A stretch of DNA of 64,000 nucleotides from Legionella bozemanae. GTDB taxonomy: Bacteria > Pseudomonadota > Gammaproteobacteria > Legionellales > Legionellaceae. Position numbers and translations under genes: made by a program. The number at the start of each line of letters is the position of its first letter. The stretch's first letter is position 1. Location of the stretch: NCBI RefSeq assembly GCF_001648595.1, contig NZ_KV441807.1, positions 3,253 through 67,252 on the forward strand, read 5' to 3'. The notes below the pieces were generated by a model. The model saw only the letters and a program-made list of their open reading frames with translations. It was not told the DNA's origin and did no database searches. Below, in pieces: positions 52,006 through 60,482 of this stretch.

Positions 52006-53580
52006 TTATAAAGTGTGCAGTTGAGGTTCATAAAGCGGATTTTCTCGAGTATTTCTTCCTTCATAGAGTGGATTATCAACCACTTTAGTGATTGCATCTA
52101 AAGGATGAAATAAAGAGGATTTAGGAAGTTTTTTCTCTTTTGTTTGTTGTAAGTTTTTTTTAATCCGCTCTAAAAGAGAAGGGCGCTTTACTGTCTTTTC
52201 ACACTCGAGTCCAGGAGTGTCCGCTTGCTCTTTTTGTAATCCTTCGGGATGATTGGCCAATGCTTGCATTCTTCTACTGGAATAGGCTAAATACAAATTG
52301 TACCTATCTCCTTGCATCGCGTTTCTTTTTTGTATTGCAGTTTCATATTCCATTAACCATTTTTTACGAAATGCAGGAAGGTTCTTAAGTATTTTTTTGT
52401 TTTCTTCTGCTACGGTCAAATCTCCCTGACTTTTAGCGAATTTAATTGAGTCTTCTAAAATCACTTTTAATGGTTTTATTTTATATTTAATGCCTTTAAA
52501 TTTAATGGAAACCTCATGATCATTTTTGAGCATAGCTAAAATTACATCGTTGTAAAAACTGGATTGCGAATAGCGTAGAACATGCGGTGAAGGAAAAAAT
52601 AAATTACCTTTACCTATTTCACGATTATGCATCTTGTATAAAGTGACCCTTAATGTAAAGTCGTCTGATTGCTGCCCTTTATTTTTTAAGAGCTCTTTTA
52701 AATATAAAATTCCCAGTGTGCCGCAACTCACCTCATCGACTTGGGGTTGTAAATATTGAGGTTTGAGGTAAGGCGATATAAAATCAGAAATATCTGAGAT
52801 AAAGATATTTTCCAGATCATTTCTATTTATAATATTACTATTATGTAAAAACCAATGAACCGGTTTGATTATTTCGTCTTTTTTAATTTGAACAAATTCA
52901 AAGTGTGCAGGTCCAACCCGTACATTATTAGTAAAGAAATAAATAACACACTCACCTTCTTTTAAATTGGCTTGGATTTTTTTTATTTCCTCTAAAGCTT
53001 GTTCCTTGGTTAAACACACTTTTTTCTTTCGAAGATTTAAATCTTCGAGTATTTTCGCTCTGTATTCTTCTAATTTTTTTTGACAGCCTAAATTGAAGCA
53101 TATTTGATTTAATCGTTTAAGCTCTTCCCTGCTTAGATCTTTTATTCTGTCATTTTCGTCTAAAAATTCTTCCTTAATCGCATGATATAATTCTTCGTAG
53201 TTAGGTGAGAAATCTGTATTTTTATTATCTACTTTATTTAAGTAAAATGGTGCGGGGACTGAAGACGAAGGCCGAACCCAATAATTTCTAACCAAAATGG
53301 CATATTGTATGTCTTCGTTTTCAAATAAATCGACATCTCTTTGAAGATCCGCGATATTCTCAGATATAATTTTTTGACCAAATTCGGTGGTACCATTAAT
53401 TAAAACAACAAGATTTTCAAATCCGTATTTATTGATGTAATGTTGAATAATTGGCTGATAATCTTCAACTATTAACTGGTAGGCAGCATGTTCTTTATCC
53501 TTAAGGAATCTATTCCTTCGTTCACTTAATGACTTAGCGGAAGAGGCATGATGGGAAAAAAAAGATCGGGTTGATGGCAT
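52006..53580 (-). CDS. Putative CE-clan cysteine protease effector with NPLY motifs
   Basis: The 524-residue protein lacks a signal peptide. Its central segment fits clan CE (Ulp1/YopJ/SidE-type) cysteine peptidases, which cleave ubiquitin-like modifiers or acetylate: VRVGPAHFEFVQI (His226), then LQPQVDEVSCGTLGILYLKEL with the Gln before and the nucleophile Cys286-Gly287. An acidic or Asn partner lies between them. The N- and C-terminal parts are helical and basic. The C-terminus (about 505-520) has two NPLYE copies, 12 residues apart (NPLYEGRNTRENPLYEP). NPxY is a eukaryotic sorting and PTB-binding motif. An effector with deubiquitinase or related activity is likely; the target is unknown. 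Sequence similarity beyond the motifs is not established. Confidence 0.65.
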   Translation of the reverse strand: MPSTRSFFSHHASSAKSLSERRNRFLKDKEHAAYQLIVEDYQPIIQHYINKYGFENLVVLINGTTEFGQKIISENIADLQRDVDLFENEDIQYAILVRNYWVRPSSSVPAPFYLNKVDNKNTDFSPNYEELYHAIKEEFLDENDRIKDLSREELKRLNQICFNLGCQKKLEEYRAKILEDLNLRKKKVCLTKEQALEEIKKIQANLKEGECVIYFFTNNVRVGPAHFEFVQIKKDEIIKPVHWFLHNSNIINRNDLENIFISDISDFISPYLKPQYLQPQVDEVSCGTLGILYLKELLKNKGQQSDDFTLRVTLYKMHNREIGKGNLFFPSPHVLRYSQSSFYNDVILAMLKNDHEVSIKFKGIKYKIKPLKVILEDSIKFAKSQGDLTVAEENKKILKNLPAFRKKWLMEYETAIQKRNAMQGDRYNLYLAYSSRRMQALANHPEGLQKEQADTPGLECEKTVKRPSLLERIKKNLQQTKEKKLPKSSLFHPLDAITKVVDNPLYEGRNTRENPLYEPQLHTL

Positions 53581-53825
53581 AATATAACTCTGATTTCTCT
53601 TGCCGCATTTTCCTTAATCTGGGTATGTAATAAATTTTTTGCTGTAATTTTATCATAAATGGTTGTTATTGAACATGGATAAAACGCTTCGTTAAAAATT
53701 AATTCTATTTTTTTGTCTTTACGGAAGTTATAAGCAAGTTATTCACTCTAGAAGAACAATACTCACTTCATATTCACCGTTTAAGTGGGCATGGTTCTTC
53801 TTATTTGCTTATTACATGATGTCCT

Positions 53826-54848
53826 CTATAACCATTCAGCAAAATCAATAGTGGATTTTTTTCCAATATTGTCATAATTTTTTTCAATCCAATGGCTTGC
53901 TTCCTGTCTCCCCAAATCACGCAAGGTGATTAAAAACTCCCAATCAGGAGAGTATACAGTTGAAAGAGGGAAATCACGCAAATCTTCGTCAGCACGAATG
54001 CAATGCATAAACAGTTTTTTATAATTCTTTTCGAATTCTTTTTTTAACTGTCCTTTTGAAATCAAATTGCTGACAAAGCCAATGGCTCGCATTTCACGCA
54101 TCAAAGAAGAATTAAAGGAGACTTCTCTTAAACGCGAATCTATTTCTGCCGCAGTTACTGGAATTTCGTTACGTACAATAGGTACTGTATGAAAAATTAA
54201 GATATCTCTACAGCTTGTTTGGTAAATCAGAGGGAAAATAGCAGGATTCCCCAAATATCCTCCATCCCAATAAAACTCTCCATCGATTTCAATTGATTGA
54301 AATAATTTGGGCAAACAGGCAGAGGCTAAAAGAGTGTTTATAGATAACTCATTATTATCAAAAATACGGATTTTACCGGTTCGAGCATTAGTGGCACAGA
54401 TAAAAAGTTTAATATTACTTTTAGTTTTGATTTGCTCTATATCAATTATTCTTTCCAAAACATCTCGAATAGGATGGAAATTAAAAGGATTGAATTGATA
54501 GGGAGATAAAAGGCTAATAATTGAGCTAAATAGAGAAAAACTAAATGGTGTTTTTGAGAAAGGCGCCATGAAATAATCGATGGGTGTTCTCGCCGTGATG
54601 CCGAATAATTTTCCATAATCACTCATTGCAAGCCAAAAATCATACAATGCTTCTCTTGCTCCTTCCTCTTTTCCATGAAGATAACCATATGCAAGAGCGG
54701 CTGCATTCATACTGCCGGCACTGGTTGCGGAAATGCCTTCAATAGTAAATAACTTTGTTTCAAGAAGTTTATCTAATAAACCCCAGGTAAACGCTCCATG
54801 AGCGCCGCCACCCTGCAGGGCTAGATTTATTTTTTTTCTTTTCGACAT
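53826..54848 (-). CDS. Patatin-like phospholipase
   Basis: The 340-residue protein is a patatin-type lipid acyl hydrolase. The oxyanion-hole motif LALQGGGAHGAF is near the N-terminus. The nucleophile elbow is ISATSAGSMNAAALAYG (Ser43; the first Gly of GxSxG is Ala). The catalytic Asp is in FYWDGGYLGNPAI. The length and the close N-terminal start match bacterial cytosolic patatins. Legionella species have several patatins, some of them type IV effectors. The last 100 residues are helical and carry no further motif. It follows the CE-clan gene's promoter region and is monocistronic or co-transcribed with adc upstream. Confidence 0.9.
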   Translation of the reverse strand: MSKRKKINLALQGGGAHGAFTWGLLDKLLETKLFTIEGISATSAGSMNAAALAYGYLHGKEEGAREALYDFWLAMSDYGKLFGITARTPIDYFMAPFSKTPFSFSLFSSIISLLSPYQFNPFNFHPIRDVLERIIDIEQIKTKSNIKLFICATNARTGKIRIFDNNELSINTLLASACLPKLFQSIEIDGEFYWDGGYLGNPAIFPLIYQTSCRDILIFHTVPIVRNEIPVTAAEIDSRLREVSFNSSLMREMRAIGFVSNLISKGQLKKEFEKNYKKLFMHCIRADEDLRDFPLSTVYSPDWEFLITLRDLGRQEASHWIEKNYDNIGKKSTIDFAEWL

Positions 54849-54896
54849 TTCTATCTCCCTATCGACATAGCAAAGTTTTTACTGATGCGTGACAAT

Positions 54897-55637
54897 CTAA
54901 CTCAAATAATCCTCAGCTACAGTCCCATAAGGTAAGGTTAAATCAGTAATAAAATGCACTACCGATACAATTTTTTTAACGGGCAACGCAGCAATTGGTG
55001 CTAACGCGTGGGGGTGTAGTTCCAAACTACCAGGTCCAGTCCACGCTCCTTTTACTGTTACATCCTCTAGATAGGTTTTAGTGAGCTGGTTAATTTGAGG
55101 AGTGCCATCAACGCCTGGTATATTCTTTAAAAGGAAAGTAGGCTTTTTCATGGAATTTAATATTGCTTTGGGATCCACTTCATGATGTTTATAGCCCATA
55201 GTCGCAGTGGCAATTCGTAAGCTGCCATAATCAAGCAAGCCGATTAATACATCTTCCTCAACAAATAATTTTGGTTTGGCCAGTTTTTTTGGAAACCCCC
55301 AAATTTCTCGACCGCCAGCAATAGGCGCATGACAATCAAGAAACATCGAGATAGTAAAACCGCCTTCTTCCCCTTTATGCCGAACCGGAATTACCTGTCC
55401 AGATTCTGTATAATCACCAAATCCTGTTGAATCTGGCATCCTAATGAATTCAAATTTCACATGAGGTTCAAGTAGTTCCAGTCCAGGCGGTAATATATCT
55501 TCAAGCAATTCAGGATTAGTTTCGTAAGTGATGATTAAAAATTCACGATTGATAAATCGATAGGGTCCACAAGGGTAGGTTCTTATCCATCGTGGTGCTG
55601 GCATAGCAAATTCATTTACCATTTTTGATTTTTTCAT
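54897..55637 (-). CDS. adc: Acetoacetate decarboxylase
   Basis: The 246-residue protein matches ADC in length (244 in Clostridium) and pattern. The enzyme splits acetoacetate into acetone and CO2 through a Schiff-base lysine. That lysine lies in [14 protein letters not shown], and the flanking [11 protein letters not shown] and DCHAPIAGG segments are family-typical. Other hallmarks are the N-terminal [18 protein letters not shown] and the C-terminal [16 protein letters not shown]. Legionella use acetoacetate in polyhydroxybutyrate metabolism. The patatin gene follows in the same direction, 48 bp away, so both may be co-transcribed. Confidence 0.93.
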   Translation of the reverse strand: MKKSKMVNEFAMPAPRWIRTYPCGPYRFINREFLIITYETNPELLEDILPPGLELLEPHVKFEFIRMPDSTGFGDYTESGQVIPVRHKGEEGGFTISMFLDCHAPIAGGREIWGFPKKLAKPKLFVEEDVLIGLLDYGSLRIATATMGYKHHEVDPKAILNSMKKPTFLLKNIPGVDGTPQINQLTKTYLEDVTVKGAWTGPGSLELHPHALAPIAALPVKKIVSVVHFITDLTLPYGTVAEDYLS

Positions 55638-55840
55638 TATTTCCTTCCTTATGAAATACGAATAGATACAATATCAAATGTGCTGCGTTATGAAATTTAT
55701 TTTCCAGTAGTACAACCACCAAACCCTTCAAAAAGTCATACAAACTCTTAACTGAAGGACGATTCTAATAGTACATTATAGACCAAATATGTCATTTCAT
55801 GGGTTATCCTTGAGTTCATTTTAGAATCAAAATGAATGAG

Positions 55841-55884
55841 TTAGATAGAGGCGCCTGGGGCTAGGATAAGGGAGCCTCTGTTTT
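55841..55884 (+). terminator. Possible terminator-like hairpin
   Basis: Arms AGAGGC and GCCTCT enclose a long loop and are followed by GTTTTTTG on the + strand. No + gene lies upstream, so it is more likely a 3' structure of the minus-strand DUF2063 transcript. Confidence 0.35.
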
Positions 55885-55887
55885 TTG

Positions 55888-56661
55888 TTAACAGTCACTT
55901 ATAAGACAATTTTCCTGAATCCATGCATGCAATTCCCTTACAAGATAACGTGCAACTTCATCTTCAGGCAGCTGATGGCTTAGCATCTCACAAATATCCA
56001 TAAACGATGCTTCCTGTATTATTGCATTGAGCATGGTTCGTTCTGGATATTCTAGCTTACGGTATCGTACTTCAAGTTGACGACGCCAGATCATTATGAA
56101 TTGTGGGTTTTTGAGTTTCCTGGGAGCAGGAATGGATTTATTGCTACGTGATGCTTTAATAAGAGAAAGACTATTCCAATGCATGGTAAGTATTTTACAG
56201 GATGGATGCAGATGGAATTTCATTTCTGGCCATTGACTTAATGGCACAGATTGCAAATCAGCTGCAGATAATAAATGTGCATCACGAGCTACAATGGCTT
56301 GATATTCAGCCCATTCAAATACCGCAATTTCAGCTAAATGGGGTTTTTTCTTATAGGGTAGAGTTTCAGTTAAAAATTGACTGAGATTTTCTCCAAAATT
56401 ATTAAGTGAATAGTTGTACGATGGATATGCATGAGTATAGCTTTGACTCATTTGACTAAATTTATTTTCACCCATTATCGCGGCTAATGTACTATAGTCA
56501 CTCATTAAAGCCTCTTCTAATCGTGCATAAAAGCCATCGGCATAGATAGCTACTCTGTCTGCAATAGATCCTTTAGGTGGAGAATCAAGATAAGGATTAA
56601 TGAGCGGTTCAGAGGTCAGAATAGAGTCTTGTAATAAGGTATGTAATTCAGTAAGTTTCAT
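55888..56661 (-). CDS. bufC: DUF2063 partner of the MNIO enzyme (BufC/HvfC-like)
   Basis: The 257-residue protein belongs to DUF2063. The N-terminal helical domain starts with LTELHTLLQDSIL and has the family segment DRVAIYADGFYARLEEALMSDY. A second domain (about 120-250) follows with WAEYQAI. The gene overlaps the DUF692 gene by 14 bp, and the precursor gene lies upstream, as in known bufferin and Hvf operons where this protein delivers the precursor to the MNIO enzyme. Its partner's need for two iron atoms does not involve it. Role by context; family by sequence. Confidence 0.85.
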   Translation of the reverse strand: MKLTELHTLLQDSILTSEPLINPYLDSPPKGSIADRVAIYADGFYARLEEALMSDYSTLAAIMGENKFSQMSQSYTHAYPSYNYSLNNFGENLSQFLTETLPYKKKPHLAEIAVFEWAEYQAIVARDAHLLSAADLQSVPLSQWPEMKFHLHPSCKILTMHWNSLSLIKASRSNKSIPAPRKLKNPQFIMIWRRQLEVRYRKLEYPERTMLNAIIQEASFMDICEMLSHQLPEDEVARYLVRELHAWIQENCLISDC

Positions 56662-57529
56662 ATGCTAAATCCGTTTTTTCATTCAATAAACAACTTAGCT
56701 TGATTGCTTTTGCATATTCTAATTCTTGCCATAATTCTTCAAAGGGTGGAATACGATCATCACGCTCAATCATCGTTGATACCTCACCAAATCGTTTAAT
56801 CGCTTGCGCGTACAGGTCCCACACTTCTGTTATGACTGGATGATCATGTGTATCAATAATGTAATCCCCACAATTTTGATGTCCAGCTAAATGAAATTGT
56901 TGTACGCGTTCAACCGGAATGTTTTGCAAATAGGTTTCAGGATTAAAGCCATGATTATATGAACTTACATAAATATTATTTAGATCTAATAAAATGAAAC
57001 AATCTGCGCGATTGGCTATTTCCGAGAGAAACTCCCATTCAGTCATTGCAGATTCTTTGTAAGTGATATAACTGGATACATTTTCAAGCAATATTTGTTG
57101 TTGGTAAAAATCCTGTACGTATTTAACTCGTTCAACAATATGAGTAATGATTTTTTCTGTGTAAGGTAGAGGTAATAAATCGTGCATGTTGCGTTGATGG
57201 ACACCAGTCCAGCATAAGTGATCAGAAATCCATTTGGGTTGAATCCTGTCTGCCAATTGTTTTACCCTCTTAAGATATTCAAGGTTCAGAGGATCTGGGC
57301 TGCCAATTGATAGTGATACGCCATGCATTACAAGAGGATAATTTTCACGCACTTTATCTAAGTAGTAAAGAGGGTTTCCCCCATCCACCAAGTAATTTTC
57401 GGTGAGAATTTCAAACCACTCTACTTTCGGAGTGTGCTCTAAAATATAACTGTAATGCTCCGCTCGCAAACCTAATCCCATTCCTAGGGGCAAATATTTT
57501 TTAGATCGGGTCTGTGTGGTTTTTTCCAT
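56648..57529 (-). CDS. bufB: MNIO/DUF692 RiPP-modifying iron oxidase (BufB/HvfB-like)
   Basis: DUF692 (MNIO) enzymes are multinuclear non-haem iron oxidases that convert cysteines of a precursor peptide into oxazolone-thioamide or thiooxazole groups. The 293-residue TIM-barrel shows the metal-ligand segments MHGVSLSIG (His near 70), ISDHLCWTG, LLENVSSYITY (Glu), LLDLNNIYVSSYNHG (Asp, Asn), IQQFHLAGHQN-type HLAGH and IDTHDHPV, and EVSTMIERDDRIPPF. This is the full set of the family (about 280-290 residues). It stands between the precursor and DUF2063 genes, overlapping the latter by 14 bp. Iron and O2 dependence are family knowledge. Confidence 0.92.
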   Translation of the reverse strand: MEKTTQTRSKKYLPLGMGLGLRAEHYSYILEHTPKVEWFEILTENYLVDGGNPLYYLDKVRENYPLVMHGVSLSIGSPDPLNLEYLKRVKQLADRIQPKWISDHLCWTGVHQRNMHDLLPLPYTEKIITHIVERVKYVQDFYQQQILLENVSSYITYKESAMTEWEFLSEIANRADCFILLDLNNIYVSSYNHGFNPETYLQNIPVERVQQFHLAGHQNCGDYIIDTHDHPVITEVWDLYAQAIKRFGEVSTMIERDDRIPPFEELWQELEYAKAIKLSCLLNEKTDLAYETY

Positions 57530-57568
57530 CTGTTTTTTTCCTAGAGACGGGAAAATCTATTGTTAGAG

Positions 57569-57602
57569 GTGAATTGATGTCTTGTTTGGGACATCAATTC
57601 AC
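57569..57602 (-). promoter_or_regulatory. Perfect 13-bp stem between bufA and bufB
   Basis: GTGAATTGATGTC and GACATCAATTCAC form a perfect stem with an 8-base loop, nine bases after the precursor stop. There is no T run behind it, so it is probably a processing or stability structure that keeps precursor mRNA above enzyme mRNA rather than a strict terminator. Confidence 0.7.
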
Positions 57603-57611
57603 GGTGACACA

Positions 57612-57935
57612 TTATGACTTACAGCTATTTTTACCTTTGCAGCCATTTTTGCCTTTGCAACCATTTTTGCCTTTGCAACCATTTTTGCCTTTGCAGCTAT
57701 TTTTACCTTTGCAGCCATTTTTGCCTTTGCAGCCATTTTTACCTTTGCAGCAATTTTTACCCTTGCAGCCGTTTTTGCCACCGCAATTGTTCTTACCATT
57801 ACAATTGTTTTTTGCTAGATTGGTAGGTGAGTTAGCATTAGCCCCATTACTGTCGAGGGCGGAAGAGGCATAAATGCCTGAAGTAAACAACGCGGCAGCT
57901 GTAGCGGCAATAATTAAGCTTCGTTTTTTATCCAT
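57612..57935 (-). CDS. bufA: Bufferin/Hvf-like Cys-rich RiPP precursor with CKGKNG repeats
   Basis: The ATG at 57935 follows GGAG by seven bases and gives 107 residues. A Sec signal peptide (RSLIIAATAAALFTSGIYAS) leads to a short linker and a core of about ten hexapeptide repeats CKGKN[GS], with 12 cysteines. The next genes encode MNIO and DUF2063 proteins, so the gene is a RiPP precursor of the bufferin/HvfA type, whose known members bind copper after their cysteines are modified. Known cores contain EGKCG; here the acid is replaced by Lys (GKNGCKGKN), giving a strongly basic repeat. The 18-bp DNA repeat also creates spurious frames on both strands. Whether all cysteines are modified is unknown. 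Confidence 0.85.
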   Translation of the reverse strand: MDKKRSLIIAATAAALFTSGIYASSALDSNGANANSPTNLAKNNCNGKNNCGGKNGCKGKNCCKGKNGCKGKNGCKGKNSCKGKNGCKGKNGCKGKNGCKGKNSCKS

Positions 57936-58216
57936 TTTCAATCTCCATATATTAAAAACAGCTCATTAAACAGCCAAGGAAACAGCATCATAATAATAGT
58001 TGAATGATAAAAGAAGTACAAGTATGCATAGAAACTCGTATTTTCTCAATATACTGCTTTGAAATTTGGATACAGAAGAAGATGCAGTATTTCATAATAG
58101 AATTTTTTTATACCCGATCCGTGTTTTTGTTAAAGAACTGTTAAATTCACATTTGTGACTCTGTAAAAATACAGCGCGTGTTATATTCTCTCCAAGTAAT
58201 TAAAGGAATACCATTT

Positions 58217-60205
58217 ATGTTGAAAACTCTGATTGTTGCTTCAGGGGCTGTTGTTTTGTCATTGGGGGCGGAAATTTCTGTTGCTGAGAGCATTGTGTGC
58301 AAAGATTATAATGGAAACTCAATGACGGTCAAACCAAAGACGATAACTATTTATAACAATTCCGAAAATACGACAATTTACCCAGTTTTGGCAACCAGTA
58401 AAAATGAGGTAAATGAGTGGATTCAGGGATGTTTTCGTACTGCGGAACCTTATCCAACTAAATATGTTTATAAATTGTACGTCAACGAAGATACGGGAAT
58501 AGCCCCCGGCTCATCGGTAACGATTACATTACCATTATATAGTGAGTTAGCGAAGGATCGTTACATTACCTGGTGGAATGGTGGGCGTGTTGTGTTGGCC
58601 GATAAAAACGACAGGCTGCGTCATGGAAAAGATACAGCTTTGACGACTCCCCCTGCTGGTGTTACGTGTCAGGGACAAAACACTGAATGCAAATTGAGTA
58701 CTTATTCCAGCGATGTCCAATTTCCGGAAAATATATACGCACAGTTATCAGAGTATACTTTTGGTGATTCGATTATACCGCCCAGGCAATCAGTACGGAT
58801 ATTAAAACCAGAGAATGTGGGTTATAACATTTCGTATGTGGACCATGTTTACATGCCGGTTGCTATAGGCCCCAAAAATAATCCCTATATTGGCTATAGC
58901 GGATCAGCACAGTCTTTGACTGCATTTAGAAACCATCTTGATTCATTTCTGAAAACTACTATAGGACAAGGCTGGCCAGTTTATAATTTGAATGAATTGA
59001 AATTGCCGGGAGGTTATAATATTTTTGCGCAGCGTTCTGGTACTTTGCCTCCTGAGGATGATGTGCCGGTCAAGCCAAAAGATGGTTTTCCGCCTGTATT
59101 GACTGTGTTGTCCTGTATTCAAGGAGAATGTAGTGAGGAGCAAAAAAAATCACTTCACTATGGTGAGTCGGTGCAGCGTATGCAAAATTTATGGGGCTCT
59201 TGCGTCAACTGGAATGAAGATGTCAGTAAATACGTCACCCAAAAGATAAATTGCCCACACGATTTAAAAGAAAAACTTGGGGCGTTACAGCAGTTTTTCA
59301 AACAAAATCATCAGCAGTACTTGCAAATGTATACTGATAAAAGGTGTAACTTAACACCTGGCGTGGATCCTGCTCCCTTTAACTACTGGGAGGCAATTAA
59401 ACACATCTATGGTTGGGTTCCTTTCAACGAGGGGTGTGGTGCTGGAGCTAACCCATTGGCTGAAACTAAAATTCCAGGGTGGGATCATGCTAAGATACAA
59501 TCGATGTACATTCATGATTTACAGTATAATTACAAAGGAACCAATATTACCCCTGAATTATTGTTCAACCCCTATGTTCAACTGATTCATGATAAAGACT
59601 ATCTTTCTATGGATGCTTATGGATTCTCTGTTGATGATGCGGTTGGCTTCATGAGCGAGCTAGGAGATGGATTGATTTTTACTGTTGGCGGGGCTAATGG
59701 TCTTGAAAATCAACAACAGTTCAACTATGCAGATGGCTTTTCTGTGGCGATTGGTGTGCCTCAACCTATGGTTGAGCAGGTGAATAAACCCTTGCTTAAA
59801 AAATATGGGGTATGTGTATTTAATCAGGACGCTAATGATTCGAATTGTCAGCAAGTCAAACAAAACGTTATTATGCCTGAAAACAGTCAAATCGCTGGAT
59901 TCAGAGTGGGTACGGTCGATTCATATCCTATCAAGGTACGTTTTACTGATTTAAATGATAATGTGTATACCTTTGTCGTCAATACTCAGTTTGCGCTGTG
60001 TCCGGATGGCATGGATCCTTCACAATGTCCGACGAATAAAGCGGCCATTGTCAATAAGCAATCTTGCATTGTAACCAGGAGCAATGGCGAGAAACATCCT
60101 AAATCAAACGAGTGGTGTCAAAATGCTAATCCAAACCAACAAAAAGAAAAGCAATTGACTAAGAATTACCTAAGCTTTCCACAACCGGTTGATTTTATGA
60201 AATAG
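58217..60205 (+). CDS. Large secreted protein, unknown family
   Basis: The ATG at 58217 (AAAGGA upstream) gives 662 residues with a Sec signal peptide (LKTLIVASGAVVLSLGAEIS, cleaved near VAES). The N-terminal part is a beta-rich domain (TITIYNNSENTTIYPVLATS, APGSSVTITLPLYSE, WWNGGRVVL) that resembles thaumatin/GH64-type beta-sandwiches. Then follow a Pro-rich linker (VPVKPKDGFPPV), a helical section with several Cys pairs (CIQGECSEEQ, NCPHDLKEK, RCNLTPGVD) and a final beta domain. No catalytic residues can be assigned. It diverges from the RiPP operon by 281 bp. It is probably exported to the medium by the type II system. Confidence 0.65.
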   Translation: MLKTLIVASGAVVLSLGAEISVAESIVCKDYNGNSMTVKPKTITIYNNSENTTIYPVLATSKNEVNEWIQGCFRTAEPYPTKYVYKLYVNEDTGIAPGSSVTITLPLYSELAKDRYITWWNGGRVVLADKNDRLRHGKDTALTTPPAGVTCQGQNTECKLSTYSSDVQFPENIYAQLSEYTFGDSIIPPRQSVRILKPENVGYNISYVDHVYMPVAIGPKNNPYIGYSGSAQSLTAFRNHLDSFLKTTIGQGWPVYNLNELKLPGGYNIFAQRSGTLPPEDDVPVKPKDGFPPVLTVLSCIQGECSEEQKKSLHYGESVQRMQNLWGSCVNWNEDVSKYVTQKINCPHDLKEKLGALQQFFKQNHQQYLQMYTDKRCNLTPGVDPAPFNYWEAIKHIYGWVPFNEGCGAGANPLAETKIPGWDHAKIQSMYIHDLQYNYKGTNITPELLFNPYVQLIHDKDYLSMDAYGFSVDDAVGFMSELGDGLIFTVGGANGLENQQQFNYADGFSVAIGVPQPMVEQVNKPLLKKYGVCVFNQDANDSNCQQVKQNVIMPENSQIAGFRVGTVDSYPIKVRFTDLNDNVYTFVVNTQFALCPDGMDPSQCPTNKAAIVNKQSCIVTRSNGEKHPKSNEWCQNANPNQQKEKQLTKNYLSFPQPVDFMK

Positions 60206-60227
60206 TATTTATTTATATAAAACATGA

Positions 60228-60245
60228 GTCGGGCCTTGGCCCGAC
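60228..60245. repeat. 18-bp palindrome GTCGGGCCTTGGCCCGAC, terminator-like
   Basis: A perfect 8-bp stem with a 2-base loop lies 23 bp behind the large secreted protein gene. The identical 18-mer occurs at 62163-62180 behind another gene, and a variant is at 19968-19986. Position after stop codons suggests a transcription end or mRNA 3' structure; there is no long T run. Confidence 0.7.
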
Positions 60246-60482
60246 AAATCAAATTATTTTTCACGGCAATTCTGTTTGCATGACACCATTAGGTGAATGT
60301 ATTGATTCTAACGGTTTTTAAGATTAGGTTTTGCATTTCATTCCAGTGGTGGTGCTTCTTGCAATAGTGTTCAGATTAAAAGAGCCTGGAAGTTGAAAAG
60401 CTCATAGTGCTTCTCCCATGCCATAATCCTAAAAAAGCGATTATTTCTGATTGGGAGAATGATTATTTAATTATTTGTTAAA

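Noticed and set aside
57612-57830. Regular repeats that might suggest a CRISPR array
   Set aside because: The repeats are 18 bp, adjacent and without spacers, and lie in a coding frame.
57514-57873. Plus-strand frame of FLPLQP repeats and other frames across the precursor gene
   Set aside because: They are shadows of the 18-bp coding repeat of the RiPP precursor; only the minus frame has a signal peptide and operon context.
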